Assembly (NCBI GenBank): GCA_902805585.1
Contig: CADCTO010000197.1
Location: forward strand, 1 to 41,564
DNA length: 41,564 nucleotides
Direction of reading: 5' to 3'
Origin: an uncultured Armatimonadota bacterium
GTDB lineage: Bacteria > Armatimonadota > Armatimonadia > Armatimonadales > Armatimonadaceae
Shown one piece after another: positions 7,933 through 14,605 of this stretch. The notes beneath the pieces were generated by a model that saw nothing but the letters and a program-made list of their open reading frames with translations, was not told the DNA's origin and searched no databases. Each line of letters starts with the position of its first letter. Within the stretch, counting starts at the first letter, position 1. Both the position numbers and the translations under genes were made by a program.

Positions 7933-8349
7933 ATGGGTGTGGAAAACGATACGTCGGTAAAAGCGGTCATCCTGTTTGACGGCGTGTGCAACCTGTGCAA
8001 CGCGTCCGTCAATTTCGTGATCGATCGGGATCCGGGAGGACACTTCGTCTTCTCGTCGCTCCAGTCGGAGGCGGCACGCCCCCTCCTTCAGCGGCACCGC
8101 CTGGCCCAGAACGCGCTCGATAGCATTATCCTGATCGAGACCGACCGCGCGTACACGCACTCGACCGCGGCGCTCCGGATCGCCCGGCGACTGAAAGGCC
8201 CGTGGCCCTTGCTGTACGCGTTCATCGTCGTCCCGCGTCCCGTCCGTGACGCCGTGTACCGCGTGATCGCCCGCAACCGGTACCGGTGGTTCGGCAAGTC
8301 GGAGACCTGCCGCGTGCCCACGCCCGCGCTCCGCCGACGGTTCCTGTAG
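7933..8349 (+). CDS. DCC-family (DUF393) thiol-disulfide oxidoreductase-like protein
   Basis: 138 residues. It carries the family signature FDGVCNLCNASVNFVIDRD near the N-terminus, with the D16-G-x-C19-x-x-C22 core, then FSSLQSE and a C-terminal YRVIARNRYRWFGKSETCR block. This is full length for DUF393 proteins. Family members are thought to be thiol-disulfide oxidoreductases, but physiological roles are mostly unproven. The ATG at 7933 is preferred because the conserved part begins directly after it. A GATAAT box at 7919-7924 is so close that the transcript may have almost no leader. Confidence 0.9.
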   Translation: MGVENDTSVKAVILFDGVCNLCNASVNFVIDRDPGGHFVFSSLQSEAARPLLQRHRLAQNALDSIILIETDRAYTHSTAALRIARRLKGPWPLLYAFIVVPRPVRDAVYRVIARNRYRWFGKSETCRVPTPALRRRFL

Positions 8350-8390
8350 GTGCGGTCCCGGCGCCCGCGCCTCCGCTCCCGACCCGGCTA

Positions 8391-8630
8391 TCACGGCGTA
8401 GCGGGCGGCACAGGCACGGGCGCCTCATGCAGTTCCGCGACCTGGGCCTCCAGGTCGTTCAGATCGCGGGGCGGGTCGTCCGGGGGGGCGGAGCGGTGTG
8501 TGGAGCGCCGGCGCACGTCGCCCGTGTTTTCCAGGATCTCGACCACCTGCTCGTGCAGGTGCGCGACTTCCTCTTGCGGCCCGGCGACCGTTGCTTTCAG
8601 ATTGCCCGGCTTCGGGCTGCGGTCGGCCAT
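8391..8630 (-). CDS. Small acidic helical protein of unknown function
   Basis: 79 residues from the ATG at 8630, with a GGAGGTG ribosome site about 10 bases upstream (an ATG at 8648 would add six residues). The middle is helix-prone and acidic (GPQEEVAHLHEQVVEILENT, then PRDLNDLEAQVAELHE) and could form a short coiled coil; the end is Pro/Ala/Val rich. I recognise no family. It follows the SnoaL-like gene on the same strand after 69 bases, so the two may be cotranscribed. Confidence 0.5.
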   Translation of the reverse strand: MADRSPKPGNLKATVAGPQEEVAHLHEQVVEILENTGDVRRRSTHRSAPPDDPPRDLNDLEAQVAELHEAPVPVPPATP

Positions 8631-8699
8631 CCGTGTTCGCACCTCCATTCCGCGGCGGGCAACGGAGCCGGGGAACCGCCCCGGCCCGTTACCAACGGA

Positions 8700-9095
8700 C
8701 TATGAGCGGCTATTCGGCTCCATCTGGCGACCAAGCGCGTGTGGGTTGAAGTAGGCGCGGAATCGCGTGATCTTGTCGCCTTCTATCTCCAGGACGCTGA
8801 CGCCGTCGTAGGAGAAGGGCGAACCGGATGTGCTGGTGCCCCGGGTGTTCCATTCGAGGGCGGCGCGGTCCGCGGAAACGATCCGGTTGCGGAACGTCGA
8901 GCGAACCTCGGCGAAACTCTCGCGGTACGTGGTCCAGAAGCGGCGGGCGCCGTCGGGGCCGTGGAACGATTCGGGGTGCAGCACGTTGCCGATGTCGGAA
9001 CGCTCGTCGAATAGCGCGACGATGTCGTTGAGGTCGTGGTGCGCTTCCAGGGCTTCCAGAGCCCGGACGAATCGGTGGGCCGTGTCTTCGGCCAT
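8700..9095 (-). CDS. SnoaL-like / NTF2-fold protein
   Basis: 131 residues, a complete single-domain alpha+beta-barrel protein of the SnoaL-like group. The helix-rich start HRFVRALEALEAHHDLNDIV, the FHGPDGARRFWTTYRESF helix and the strand series RNRIVSADRAALEW, SYDGVSVLEIEGDKITRFRA, ending in YFNPHALGRQ, match the family order. Members are small-molecule isomerases, hydrolases or simple binders of hydrophobic ligands, so the reaction cannot be named. The start ATG at 9095 has a TATAAAAT box immediately in front, suggesting a leaderless mRNA. The small gene at 8391-8630 lies downstream. Confidence 0.88.
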   Translation of the reverse strand: MAEDTAHRFVRALEALEAHHDLNDIVALFDERSDIGNVLHPESFHGPDGARRFWTTYRESFAEVRSTFRNRIVSADRAALEWNTRGTSTSGSPFSYDGVSVLEIEGDKITRFRAYFNPHALGRQMEPNSRS

Positions 9096-9098
9096 GGT

Positions 9099-9106
9099 AT
9101 TTTATA
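9099..9106 (-). promoter_or_regulatory. -10 box directly before the SnoaL-like start codon
   Basis: TATAAAAT on the minus strand ends only 3 bases from the ATG at 9095. A -10 hexamer placed at 9106-9101 puts the transcription start at or within a base or two of the ATG, so the mRNA would be leaderless. No clear -35 is seen. Confidence 0.45.
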
Positions 9107-9214
9107 CGCTTCCTAAGGGTCGCCTGCCGCCGCGCGTTGGAGGGCGGTCTGGCGGGACCACGAACATGCTACCCCGCTGGAACCTTCCGCAAAACGCGGC
9201 GGAGCCGCCGCGGG

Positions 9215-9931
9215 TCAGCCGGCCCGCGCCCGGGCCGGCTGCGCGCGGACCTTGCCGGACCGGTGGCCGCGCTCGAAAAGGAGCAGGACCGCCATCAGCC
9301 ACGGGACGCCGATCAGCAGGCCCGCGCCGACGTCCGACGGGTAGTGCGTGCCCAGGTAGACGCGGCTGGCGCCGATCATCAGCACGAGCACGATCGACGC
9401 GAGGGTGATCAAGGCTTTCAGCCAGCGACTGAGGTCGGTCAGACGAATCACGAGGTACACGAGGAAGCCGTAGGCGACCAGCGCGTACAGCGTGTGGCCC
9501 GACGGGAAGCTGGCGAAGGGCGCCGGTTCGAGCGGCGGCACGATCTTCGGGCGGGGGCGGTTGATCAGGTACTTCCAGCCGAGGGCGAGCGCGCCCGACC
9601 CGAGGCACGCCAGGACGTAGAAGGCGAACGGCCGCCAGGTCGTGACACGGCGAAACGCGAGGACCATCAGGAGCAGGCCCAGGGGGATGATCGCCTGCCA
9701 GTTCCCGAGGAGGCTGAGGAACTTCGCGGCCGGGGTCATCCAGTTCCCGTCGGGCGAAACGGCGAGCGCGTGCCCGCGGCGCAGCAACAGCCGGTCTACG
9801 GGCCCGCTGTCGCCGGTGAGCACGTCCTCGATGATGTTCAGGAAAAAGCCGAACCCGAACAGCCCTACCGCGACGGCGAGCGCCGTCCACGCACCGTGTT
9901 TCCGCACCCACTCCCGCAGCCAGCTTGCCAT
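9215..9931 (-). CDS. PAP2-family membrane phosphatase
   Basis: 238 residues with about six membrane helices. All three phosphatase motifs are intact: K120-x6-R127-P128 (KYLINRPRP), PSGH at 143-146 (SFPSGHTLYAL) and S189-R190-x5-H196-x3-D200 (SRVYLGTHYPSD). Enzymes of this type dephosphorylate undecaprenyl pyrophosphate, phosphatidic acid or phosphatidylglycerol phosphate at the outer face of the inner membrane; which substrate applies here is not visible. The start ATG at 9931 has GGAGG 8 bases upstream. The C-terminus is a short Arg/Ala-rich cytoplasmic tail. It is probably monocistronic, flanked upstream by the repeat element. Confidence 0.94.
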   Translation of the reverse strand: MASWLREWVRKHGAWTALAVAVGLFGFGFFLNIIEDVLTGDSGPVDRLLLRRGHALAVSPDGNWMTPAAKFLSLLGNWQAIIPLGLLLMVLAFRRVTTWRPFAFYVLACLGSGALALGWKYLINRPRPKIVPPLEPAPFASFPSGHTLYALVAYGFLVYLVIRLTDLSRWLKALITLASIVLVLMIGASRVYLGTHYPSDVGAGLLIGVPWLMAVLLLFERGHRSGKVRAQPARARAG

Positions 9932-9988
9932 CTTGTCGTCCTCCACGCCGTTGTCGCCTTCGCCCGCTGCTGGAATGTACCCAGTTAG

Positions 9989-10263
9989 GCCCTCACCCCG
10001 CCACCCGCTCCGCGGGTACCCGGCTCTCCCCCGGCTTCCGCTTCGCGGGGGGAGAGGGGTGCCTGGGGCGCGGCCCGACTGCGGCTGCGCGCGACCCACC
10101 CCCCGGCCCCCTCCCTCGGAAGGAGGGGGAGCAGCGGAGACGGCCCCACCGGTCCCCCTCTCGGGAATCCGCTGTCGATTTGGTGGCAGCCACCCCTCTC
10201 CCCCGGTGACAGCCGGAAGCCAGGGGAGAGGGGACGGGGGTGAGGGCTCCCCGGGGTGAGGGC
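9989..10263. repeat. Inverted-repeat element between the PAP2 and response-regulator genes
   Basis: This fills most of the 337-base gap 9932-10268. The ends carry GCCCTCACCCC (9989-9999) and its inverse at 10236-10247 and again at 10253-10263. Inside, a left unit with CTCTCCCCCGGCTTCCG...GGGGGAGAGGGGTG is matched, inverted, by a right unit around 10192-10234, so two copies of one roughly 70-base unit face each other. The centre (about 10098-10125) has a further CCCCCTCC/GGAGGGGG hairpin. There is no coding capacity. It looks like a non-autonomous, MITE-like or palindromic intergenic repeat, and may also stop the two-component transcript. Confidence 0.7.
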
Positions 10264-10268
10264 TGTCT

Positions 10269-10970
10269 CTAACGCCGGGGCGGCGGCGCGCTGCTGCTGT
10301 CGCGCCCGACGACGCCTTCGCGCCAGGCGTAGACGGCGGCCTGGGTGCGGTCGGCCAGGTGGAGCTTGCCCAGGATGTTGCTGACGTGGGACTTCACCGT
10401 TTTCTCGCTGATGACCAGCCGCTCGGCGATGGCCGCGTTGGTGATCCCTTCGGCGAGCAGGCGCAGCACCTCCGTTTCGCGCTCGCTCAGGTCGGCCAGC
10501 GGGCCGGGACCGGTCCGTCCGGCGTCCGCGTGCAGTGCCTTCATGACTTGGGCCGCGACGCGCGGGTGCAGGACCACCTCGCCACGCGCGGCTTTGCGGA
10601 CGGCGTCGACCAGAGCGTCCGCGCCCACGTCTTTGAGGAGGTAGGACAGGGCGCCCGCGCGCACGGCCGGCAGGATGTGCTCGTCCTCGTGGTACGACGT
10701 CAGGATGATGACCTGCGTGCGCGGGCTGGCCTGCTTCACGCCGCGGGTCGCCTCGACGCCGTCCATGCCGGGCATCAGCAGGTCCATCAGCACCACGTCG
10801 GGCGCGTGCTCCGCGCACACGCGCACCGCCTCCTCGCCGGACGCCGCCTCCGCGATGACGGCGATATCGCCCTGCGTCTCCAGGAACGCCCGGACCCCCT
10901 GACGGACGATCGTGTGGTCGTCGACGAGGACCACGGTGACGCGTTCCGGGGAGACGTTATCCGCTTCCAT
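10269..10970 (-). CDS. NarL/LuxR-type response regulator
   Basis: 233 residues. The receiver domain (about 10-128) has the acidic pocket D17-D18, phospho-acceptor D63 in VVLMDLLMPGMDG, a Thr/Ser switch in VIILTSYHEDE and the conserved Lys in SYLLKDVGA. The C-terminal LuxR-type HTH (about 155-220) reads LSERETEVLRLLAEGITNAA, then SEKTVKSHVSNILGKL. It is a DNA-binding transcription factor activated by phosphorylation from the sensor kinase encoded just upstream; the kinase stop lies 14 bases inside this gene (start 10970, kinase end 10957), so translation is probably coupled. Targets are unknown. Confidence 0.96.
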   Translation of the reverse strand: MEADNVSPERVTVVLVDDHTIVRQGVRAFLETQGDIAVIAEAASGEEAVRVCAEHAPDVVLMDLLMPGMDGVEATRGVKQASPRTQVIILTSYHEDEHILPAVRAGALSYLLKDVGADALVDAVRKAARGEVVLHPRVAAQVMKALHADAGRTGPGPLADLSERETEVLRLLAEGITNAAIAERLVISEKTVKSHVSNILGKLHLADRTQAAVYAWREGVVGRDSSSAPPPRR

Positions 10971-12474
10971 TCGTACCCACTCCCTCGCAGCGTACTTCGA
11001 TCCGGGTCCCCTTCCCCCGCCGGCTTTCGACGCGGAACCGGCCGCCCGGGAGCGCCTCGGCCCGCTCGCGCATGCTGTGCAGGCCGATGCCCGGGCCCTG
11101 TTTCTGCGGGTCGAAGCCGCGCCCGTCGTCTTCCACCGCCAGCATCCGCCCGTCCGCCCCGCCGAGTTCGATCCTGACCGTCGTGGCGCCGCTGTGTCGG
11201 GCGACGTTGGTCAGCGCTTCCTGGGCGATACGGAATAGCGCCTGTTGCACGAAGGGAGGAACGGCGGGCAGGTCGCCCACCTCCAATCGCGCCGGGATCC
11301 CGCTCCGGCGGGACCACTCGGTGACGTAGTCCCGCAGCGGTCCCGATAGCGCGTCGCCGGTGCCGTTCTGGCCGCCCCCCGGGGCCGCTGCGGGCCGCAG
11401 TTCGCGCAGGATGGCCGTCAGCTCCTGCTGCGCGTGCCGAGCCAGTTGTTCGGCTTCGACCAGCCGCGCACCGGCCGCGGGCGGGTCACGATCCAGCAGG
11501 GCGCGAGCCGCGCCGACCTGCATGGACGTCGCGAACACCTGCTGTTTGACCGCGTCGTGCAGGTCGCGCGCGAGCCGGTTCCGCTCCTCCAGGGTCGCGA
11601 CCTCCTCGCGCAGCGCGAAGAGGCCCTGTAACTGGCGGGCCATCCGGTTCAGGCGCTCCGCCAGTTGGCCCAGTTCGTCCGGACCCGAGTCGGGCACGGT
11701 CGCCGCGAACTCGCCCCGGCTCCACGCGTCCGCGGCCTGCGACAGCGCGCTGAGGCGGCGGGTGAGGCGACGCGCGGTGAAGAAGCCGAAGCACGTGCCG
11801 GCGATCCCCGCGAACAGCGCCACCAGCACGGCGCTGGGGATGATGACGTCCATCGTCTTGCCGGCGAAGCGGCGGAGGTTGAACGGCGTGACCAGGTGCA
11901 CGAAGAACGCGCCGATCACGCGGCCGGATTTGTCGCGCACGGGCGCGGCGGCGACGATGCGGCCCTTCGGCCCGCGCTGTGCCAGTTCCGGCGCCGCGTT
12001 TTTACCGTGCAGGGCGCGGGCGAGGATCACCTGCTCGGGCCGGTTCAGGCGCTCGCTCAGCGGCGCCCCGGCCCGCAGGATGCCCGCCGGCGCGACGGCG
12101 ATGACGTCACCGCGGATGTCCGTGACGGCGAGCGCAACGGACTGGCGGCTCATCGTGTCGATGCTGAAACTGAAGCCGTTTTCCGGCCGCTGCTTCTCGT
12201 TCTCGACGCCCACCCGAAGCGTTTCCAGCCATGCCGAGAGCGCCTTCGTGTCGGCCGGTGAGGTCGTCAGGTACCCGGCGATCCGCGGCGTCATTTTGGC
12301 CGCCTCTTCGGCCACCGAGCGCGGGAACAGGGCCGACACGAACACGAGGTACCAGATCAGGGCCGCGCCGAGCACCTCGATCAGCACGACCGCCGAAACG
12401 GTCACCAGCAGGTACGACCGCGTCAGTTGCCATTGCAGTCGCCGGAAAGGTCTCGCCCGCTTCGCGCGTGCCAT
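10957..12474 (-). CDS. NarL/LiaS-type sensor histidine kinase (HisKA_3)
   Basis: 505 residues from the ATG at 12474. Membrane helix 1 (about 22-45) and helix 2 (about 205-230) bracket an extracytoplasmic sensor domain of about 150 residues resembling a single-Cache-like fold (VALAVTDIRGDVIAVAPAGI is part of it). A HAMP linker follows (RRLTRRLSALSQAADAWSRG). The HisKA_3 phosphoacceptor is H306 in ERNRLARDLHDAVKQQVFA. The ATPase domain has its N box in AQEALTNVARHS, G1 in VEDDGRGFDP and G2 in GIGLHSMRERAE. It phosphorylates the overlapping response regulator. The ligand is not predictable. The gene is divergent from the ECF sigma factor at 12683. Confidence 0.95.
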   Translation of the reverse strand: MARAKRARPFRRLQWQLTRSYLLVTVSAVVLIEVLGAALIWYLVFVSALFPRSVAEEAAKMTPRIAGYLTTSPADTKALSAWLETLRVGVENEKQRPENGFSFSIDTMSRQSVALAVTDIRGDVIAVAPAGILRAGAPLSERLNRPEQVILARALHGKNAAPELAQRGPKGRIVAAAPVRDKSGRVIGAFFVHLVTPFNLRRFAGKTMDVIIPSAVLVALFAGIAGTCFGFFTARRLTRRLSALSQAADAWSRGEFAATVPDSGPDELGQLAERLNRMARQLQGLFALREEVATLEERNRLARDLHDAVKQQVFATSMQVGAARALLDRDPPAAGARLVEAEQLARHAQQELTAILRELRPAAAPGGGQNGTGDALSGPLRDYVTEWSRRSGIPARLEVGDLPAVPPFVQQALFRIAQEALTNVARHSGATTVRIELGGADGRMLAVEDDGRGFDPQKQGPGIGLHSMRERAEALPGGRFRVESRRGKGTRIEVRCEGVGTNGSG

Positions 12475-12496
12475 CGTCGTTGCCCGTCCCCGTGTC

Positions 12497-12510
12497 CATT
12501 GTACCTGCGG
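12497..12510 (-). promoter_or_regulatory. TACAAT-type promoter element before the histidine kinase
   Basis: On the minus strand the sequence is CCGCAGGTACAATG; TACAAT (12503-12498) is a five-of-six -10 match, 23 bases before the kinase ATG. The identical 14-mer precedes the pseudopilin gene at 40037-40050. No -35 consensus is visible, so an alternative or activated sigma factor is possible. Confidence 0.45.
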
Positions 12511-12682
12511 TCGCGCCGGCTCGCCTCCGGCGGCGGAAGGAACCGGCATCCGTCTCCGGACGGATCGGAGGTGGCGCGGACTCCGCCTGCGGGCGGAGAC
12601 GAAACCGTCCGCCCGCCCGATGCGCGCATAAGGCGGCGTCGGTAGAATGGATGCGATGACGACGACGCGGGGGAAACGGTCG

Positions 12683-13237
12683 ATGAAAAACGCGGTGCCC
12701 GTCCACAACACGTTCGAGAAGACCATCCTGCCCTACGGCGACCTGCTCTACGCCTGGGCCCACCAGCTCACTCGTGACCCCGACGACGCCCAGGACCTGG
12801 TCCAGGAGACGCTTCTGCGCGCCTACACGCGCTTCCCCACGTTCCGCGATCGGGGCTCGGCGCGCGCGTGGCTGCGCCGCATCCTGCGCAGCCTGTTCAT
12901 CGACGGCTACCGCAAGCGCAGCGGGGAGCCGCCCTGCATCCCGCTGGAGTCGGTCGCAGAGGCCGGCTGTGCCGCGGCCCGCGCCGACAGTTCACCGGAA
13001 CAGACGGTGCTCGCCCGGATGGAACAGGCCGCCGGCATGGACGCCGTGCTCACGCTGCCTCCGGCTTACCGCGACTACGTTATCCTGGCCCATTTCCACG
13101 AACTGTCGTACCAGCAGATCGCCGACCGGCTGCGCGTCCCCGTGGATGTGGTGCGCACGCGCCTCCACCGGGGCCGCAGGCACCTGCACCGCTCGCTCCA
13201 GACGTGGCGCGCGGACGGCGGCGCCCTGGCCGCGTAG
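12683..13237 (+). CDS. ECF-type RNA polymerase sigma factor
   Basis: 184 residues from the ATG at 12683, chosen because GGGGGAAA lies at good spacing before it, and because the earlier in-frame ATG at 12647 overlaps a TAGAAT -10 like box (12643-12648). Region 2 (about 18-80) contains LYAWAHQLTRDPDDAQDLVQ and ARAWLRRILRSLFIDGYRKR. Region 4 (about 120-172) contains LPPAYRDYVILAHFHELSYQ and VDVVRTRLHRGRRHLHRSL. Region 3 is missing, as in all ECF factors. No zinc-anti-sigma or FecR-like gene is adjacent; its neighbours are the divergent two-component system and, 13 bases downstream, the convergent gene of unknown function. The regulon cannot be inferred from this window. Confidence 0.95.
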   Translation: MKNAVPVHNTFEKTILPYGDLLYAWAHQLTRDPDDAQDLVQETLLRAYTRFPTFRDRGSARAWLRRILRSLFIDGYRKRSGEPPCIPLESVAEAGCAAARADSSPEQTVLARMEQAAGMDAVLTLPPAYRDYVILAHFHELSYQQIADRLRVPVDVVRTRLHRGRRHLHRSLQTWRADGGALAA

Positions 13238-13250
13238 ACGGATCTCCCGC

Positions 13251-14417
13251 CTATCCGCGCCGTGCGCGCCAGATCGCGTTGAGGTACGGTTTGGGCACGT
13301 TCACGGCCCGGTTGTGCGACATCGGGAAGATGCGGCCCTCCCCGTAGGACCAGATCCAGACGTACTCGTCCGTCTGGTCCAGTGCGGCCTTCAGCGACTG
13401 CTCCCACGACTGCGGGCTGTAGAAGTTCCGCGACACGTCCGCCGCGTTCCAAGCCGCCGCACTCCCGCCGCCCGCGTCCAGCCACTTGCCGAAGCCCACG
13501 CGCACGTGCTTCGCGTACAGCGCCGGCACGCTGCTGACGGTCTTGTACCTCGTCTGAACGGCGCGGCGCGCCTCCTTGTACTCGGTCGCCCCCCGGTATT
13601 TATAGGCCGCTTCCACTCCGTCGATCACGTACGAGCGGGAGCCGCGGCGCTCGATCTCCTCCAGGATGCCGTCCAGGAAGGCCGGGAACAGGTCGGCGCG
13701 GAAGGGGTCGTTGGTGTTCAGCGCCTGGCCGTTGCCGTGATAGAACAGGAGCGGCGCGCCCGGCAGCGACTCGTCCAAAACCCGAAAAAAGCGACGGCCA
13801 CGGTCGCGGACCCGGCGCAGGTAGGCGCCCCGTGCGTCCGTACCGCCGGGGAGTTGGTTCACGAGGTTGAACATCGTGTTGAGGCTGAAGATGTTGTGAG
13901 CCCACTCCGTCTCGCCGCCCCAGCTTTCCGGCTTCCGATACGGTTCGACATCGATCAGGAAGCCGCGCACGACCCCCGATTCCCGCGCGATGCGCGCGTA
14001 GACGCGCAGGTTGTTCTCCACCGACCTCCAGCGCGCGTCGTCGAACCAGTCGAAGCGGTGGTGTTTTCCGCTCTCGAACCAGTAGCCGGTCGCGATCAGG
14101 AAGAAGTTATCGCGCAGCGTCGTCTTCCGCAGTTCCTTGAGCATCGGGACGGCGCGGGCGAACGCGGCGTAAGTGTGCCTGGCGGAACCGAACAGGTTGT
14201 TGCCCAGGATCGACTGCGGATAAGGGAACTTGGGGTCGTACAGGTTGATGGCGATGCCGTCGAACGGCAGGTGGCGCAGGCGCGGGATCTGCGTCAGCAG
14301 ATCCTCCGGCCCCATCCGGCCGCGCCCGCGCGCGTCCACCCAGGGCACGTCCAGCCCGCAATAGACGATCTTCCGCTTCGCGCGCGGTACGACGCCGCGC
14401 TTGCCTGCTGTGTTCAA
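13251..14417 (-). CDS. Conserved-looking protein of unknown function, possible TIM-barrel glycosidase-like fold
   Basis: 388 residues, no signal peptide and no membrane helix. The start is TTG at 14417 with AAGGAG about 5 bases before it; the nearest internal ATG would lose the first beta strand. I do not recognise a family. Strand-like segments ending in acidic residues recur (KIVYCGLDVPWVD, FDGIAINLYDP, GVVRGFLIDVEPY, SRSYVIDGVEAAY, DEYVWIWSYGEGR). That rhythm suggests a beta/alpha barrel with acidic catalytic residues of the kind found in glycoside-hydrolase-like proteins. The 26-base palindrome at 14433-14458 lies directly upstream. A cytosolic carbohydrate-active role is inference only. 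Confidence 0.85.
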   Translation of the reverse strand: MNTAGKRGVVPRAKRKIVYCGLDVPWVDARGRGRMGPEDLLTQIPRLRHLPFDGIAINLYDPKFPYPQSILGNNLFGSARHTYAAFARAVPMLKELRKTTLRDNFFLIATGYWFESGKHHRFDWFDDARWRSVENNLRVYARIARESGVVRGFLIDVEPYRKPESWGGETEWAHNIFSLNTMFNLVNQLPGGTDARGAYLRRVRDRGRRFFRVLDESLPGAPLLFYHGNGQALNTNDPFRADLFPAFLDGILEEIERRGSRSYVIDGVEAAYKYRGATEYKEARRAVQTRYKTVSSVPALYAKHVRVGFGKWLDAGGGSAAAWNAADVSRNFYSPQSWEQSLKAALDQTDEYVWIWSYGEGRIFPMSHNRAVNVPKPYLNAIWRARRG

Positions 14418-14432
14418 TGCTTCTCCTTCCCG

Positions 14433-14458
14433 GTGGCGCCGCCGCGCGGCGGCGCCAC
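14433..14458. repeat. Perfect 26-base GC palindrome between divergent genes
   Basis: The arm GTGGCGCCGCCGC is followed with no loop by its exact reverse complement. It sits 16 bases before the TTG start of the minus-strand gene, inside the 188-base divergent gap. It could be an operator, a transcript-end hairpin or an intergenic palindromic repeat. Confidence 0.65.
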
Positions 14459-14605
14459 GGATGGCCCGATGTCGCGACTCGACCGGCGCGAGCGTGATCG
14501 GCGCAGGAATACGCGCTCCGACGCCGAAAGACTAGGGTCTGGTATTTCTGTATACCCTTCCCTACGGAAGCGGAGCCCGTGAACGGCTCGGAGGACGGAG
14601 AGTTC

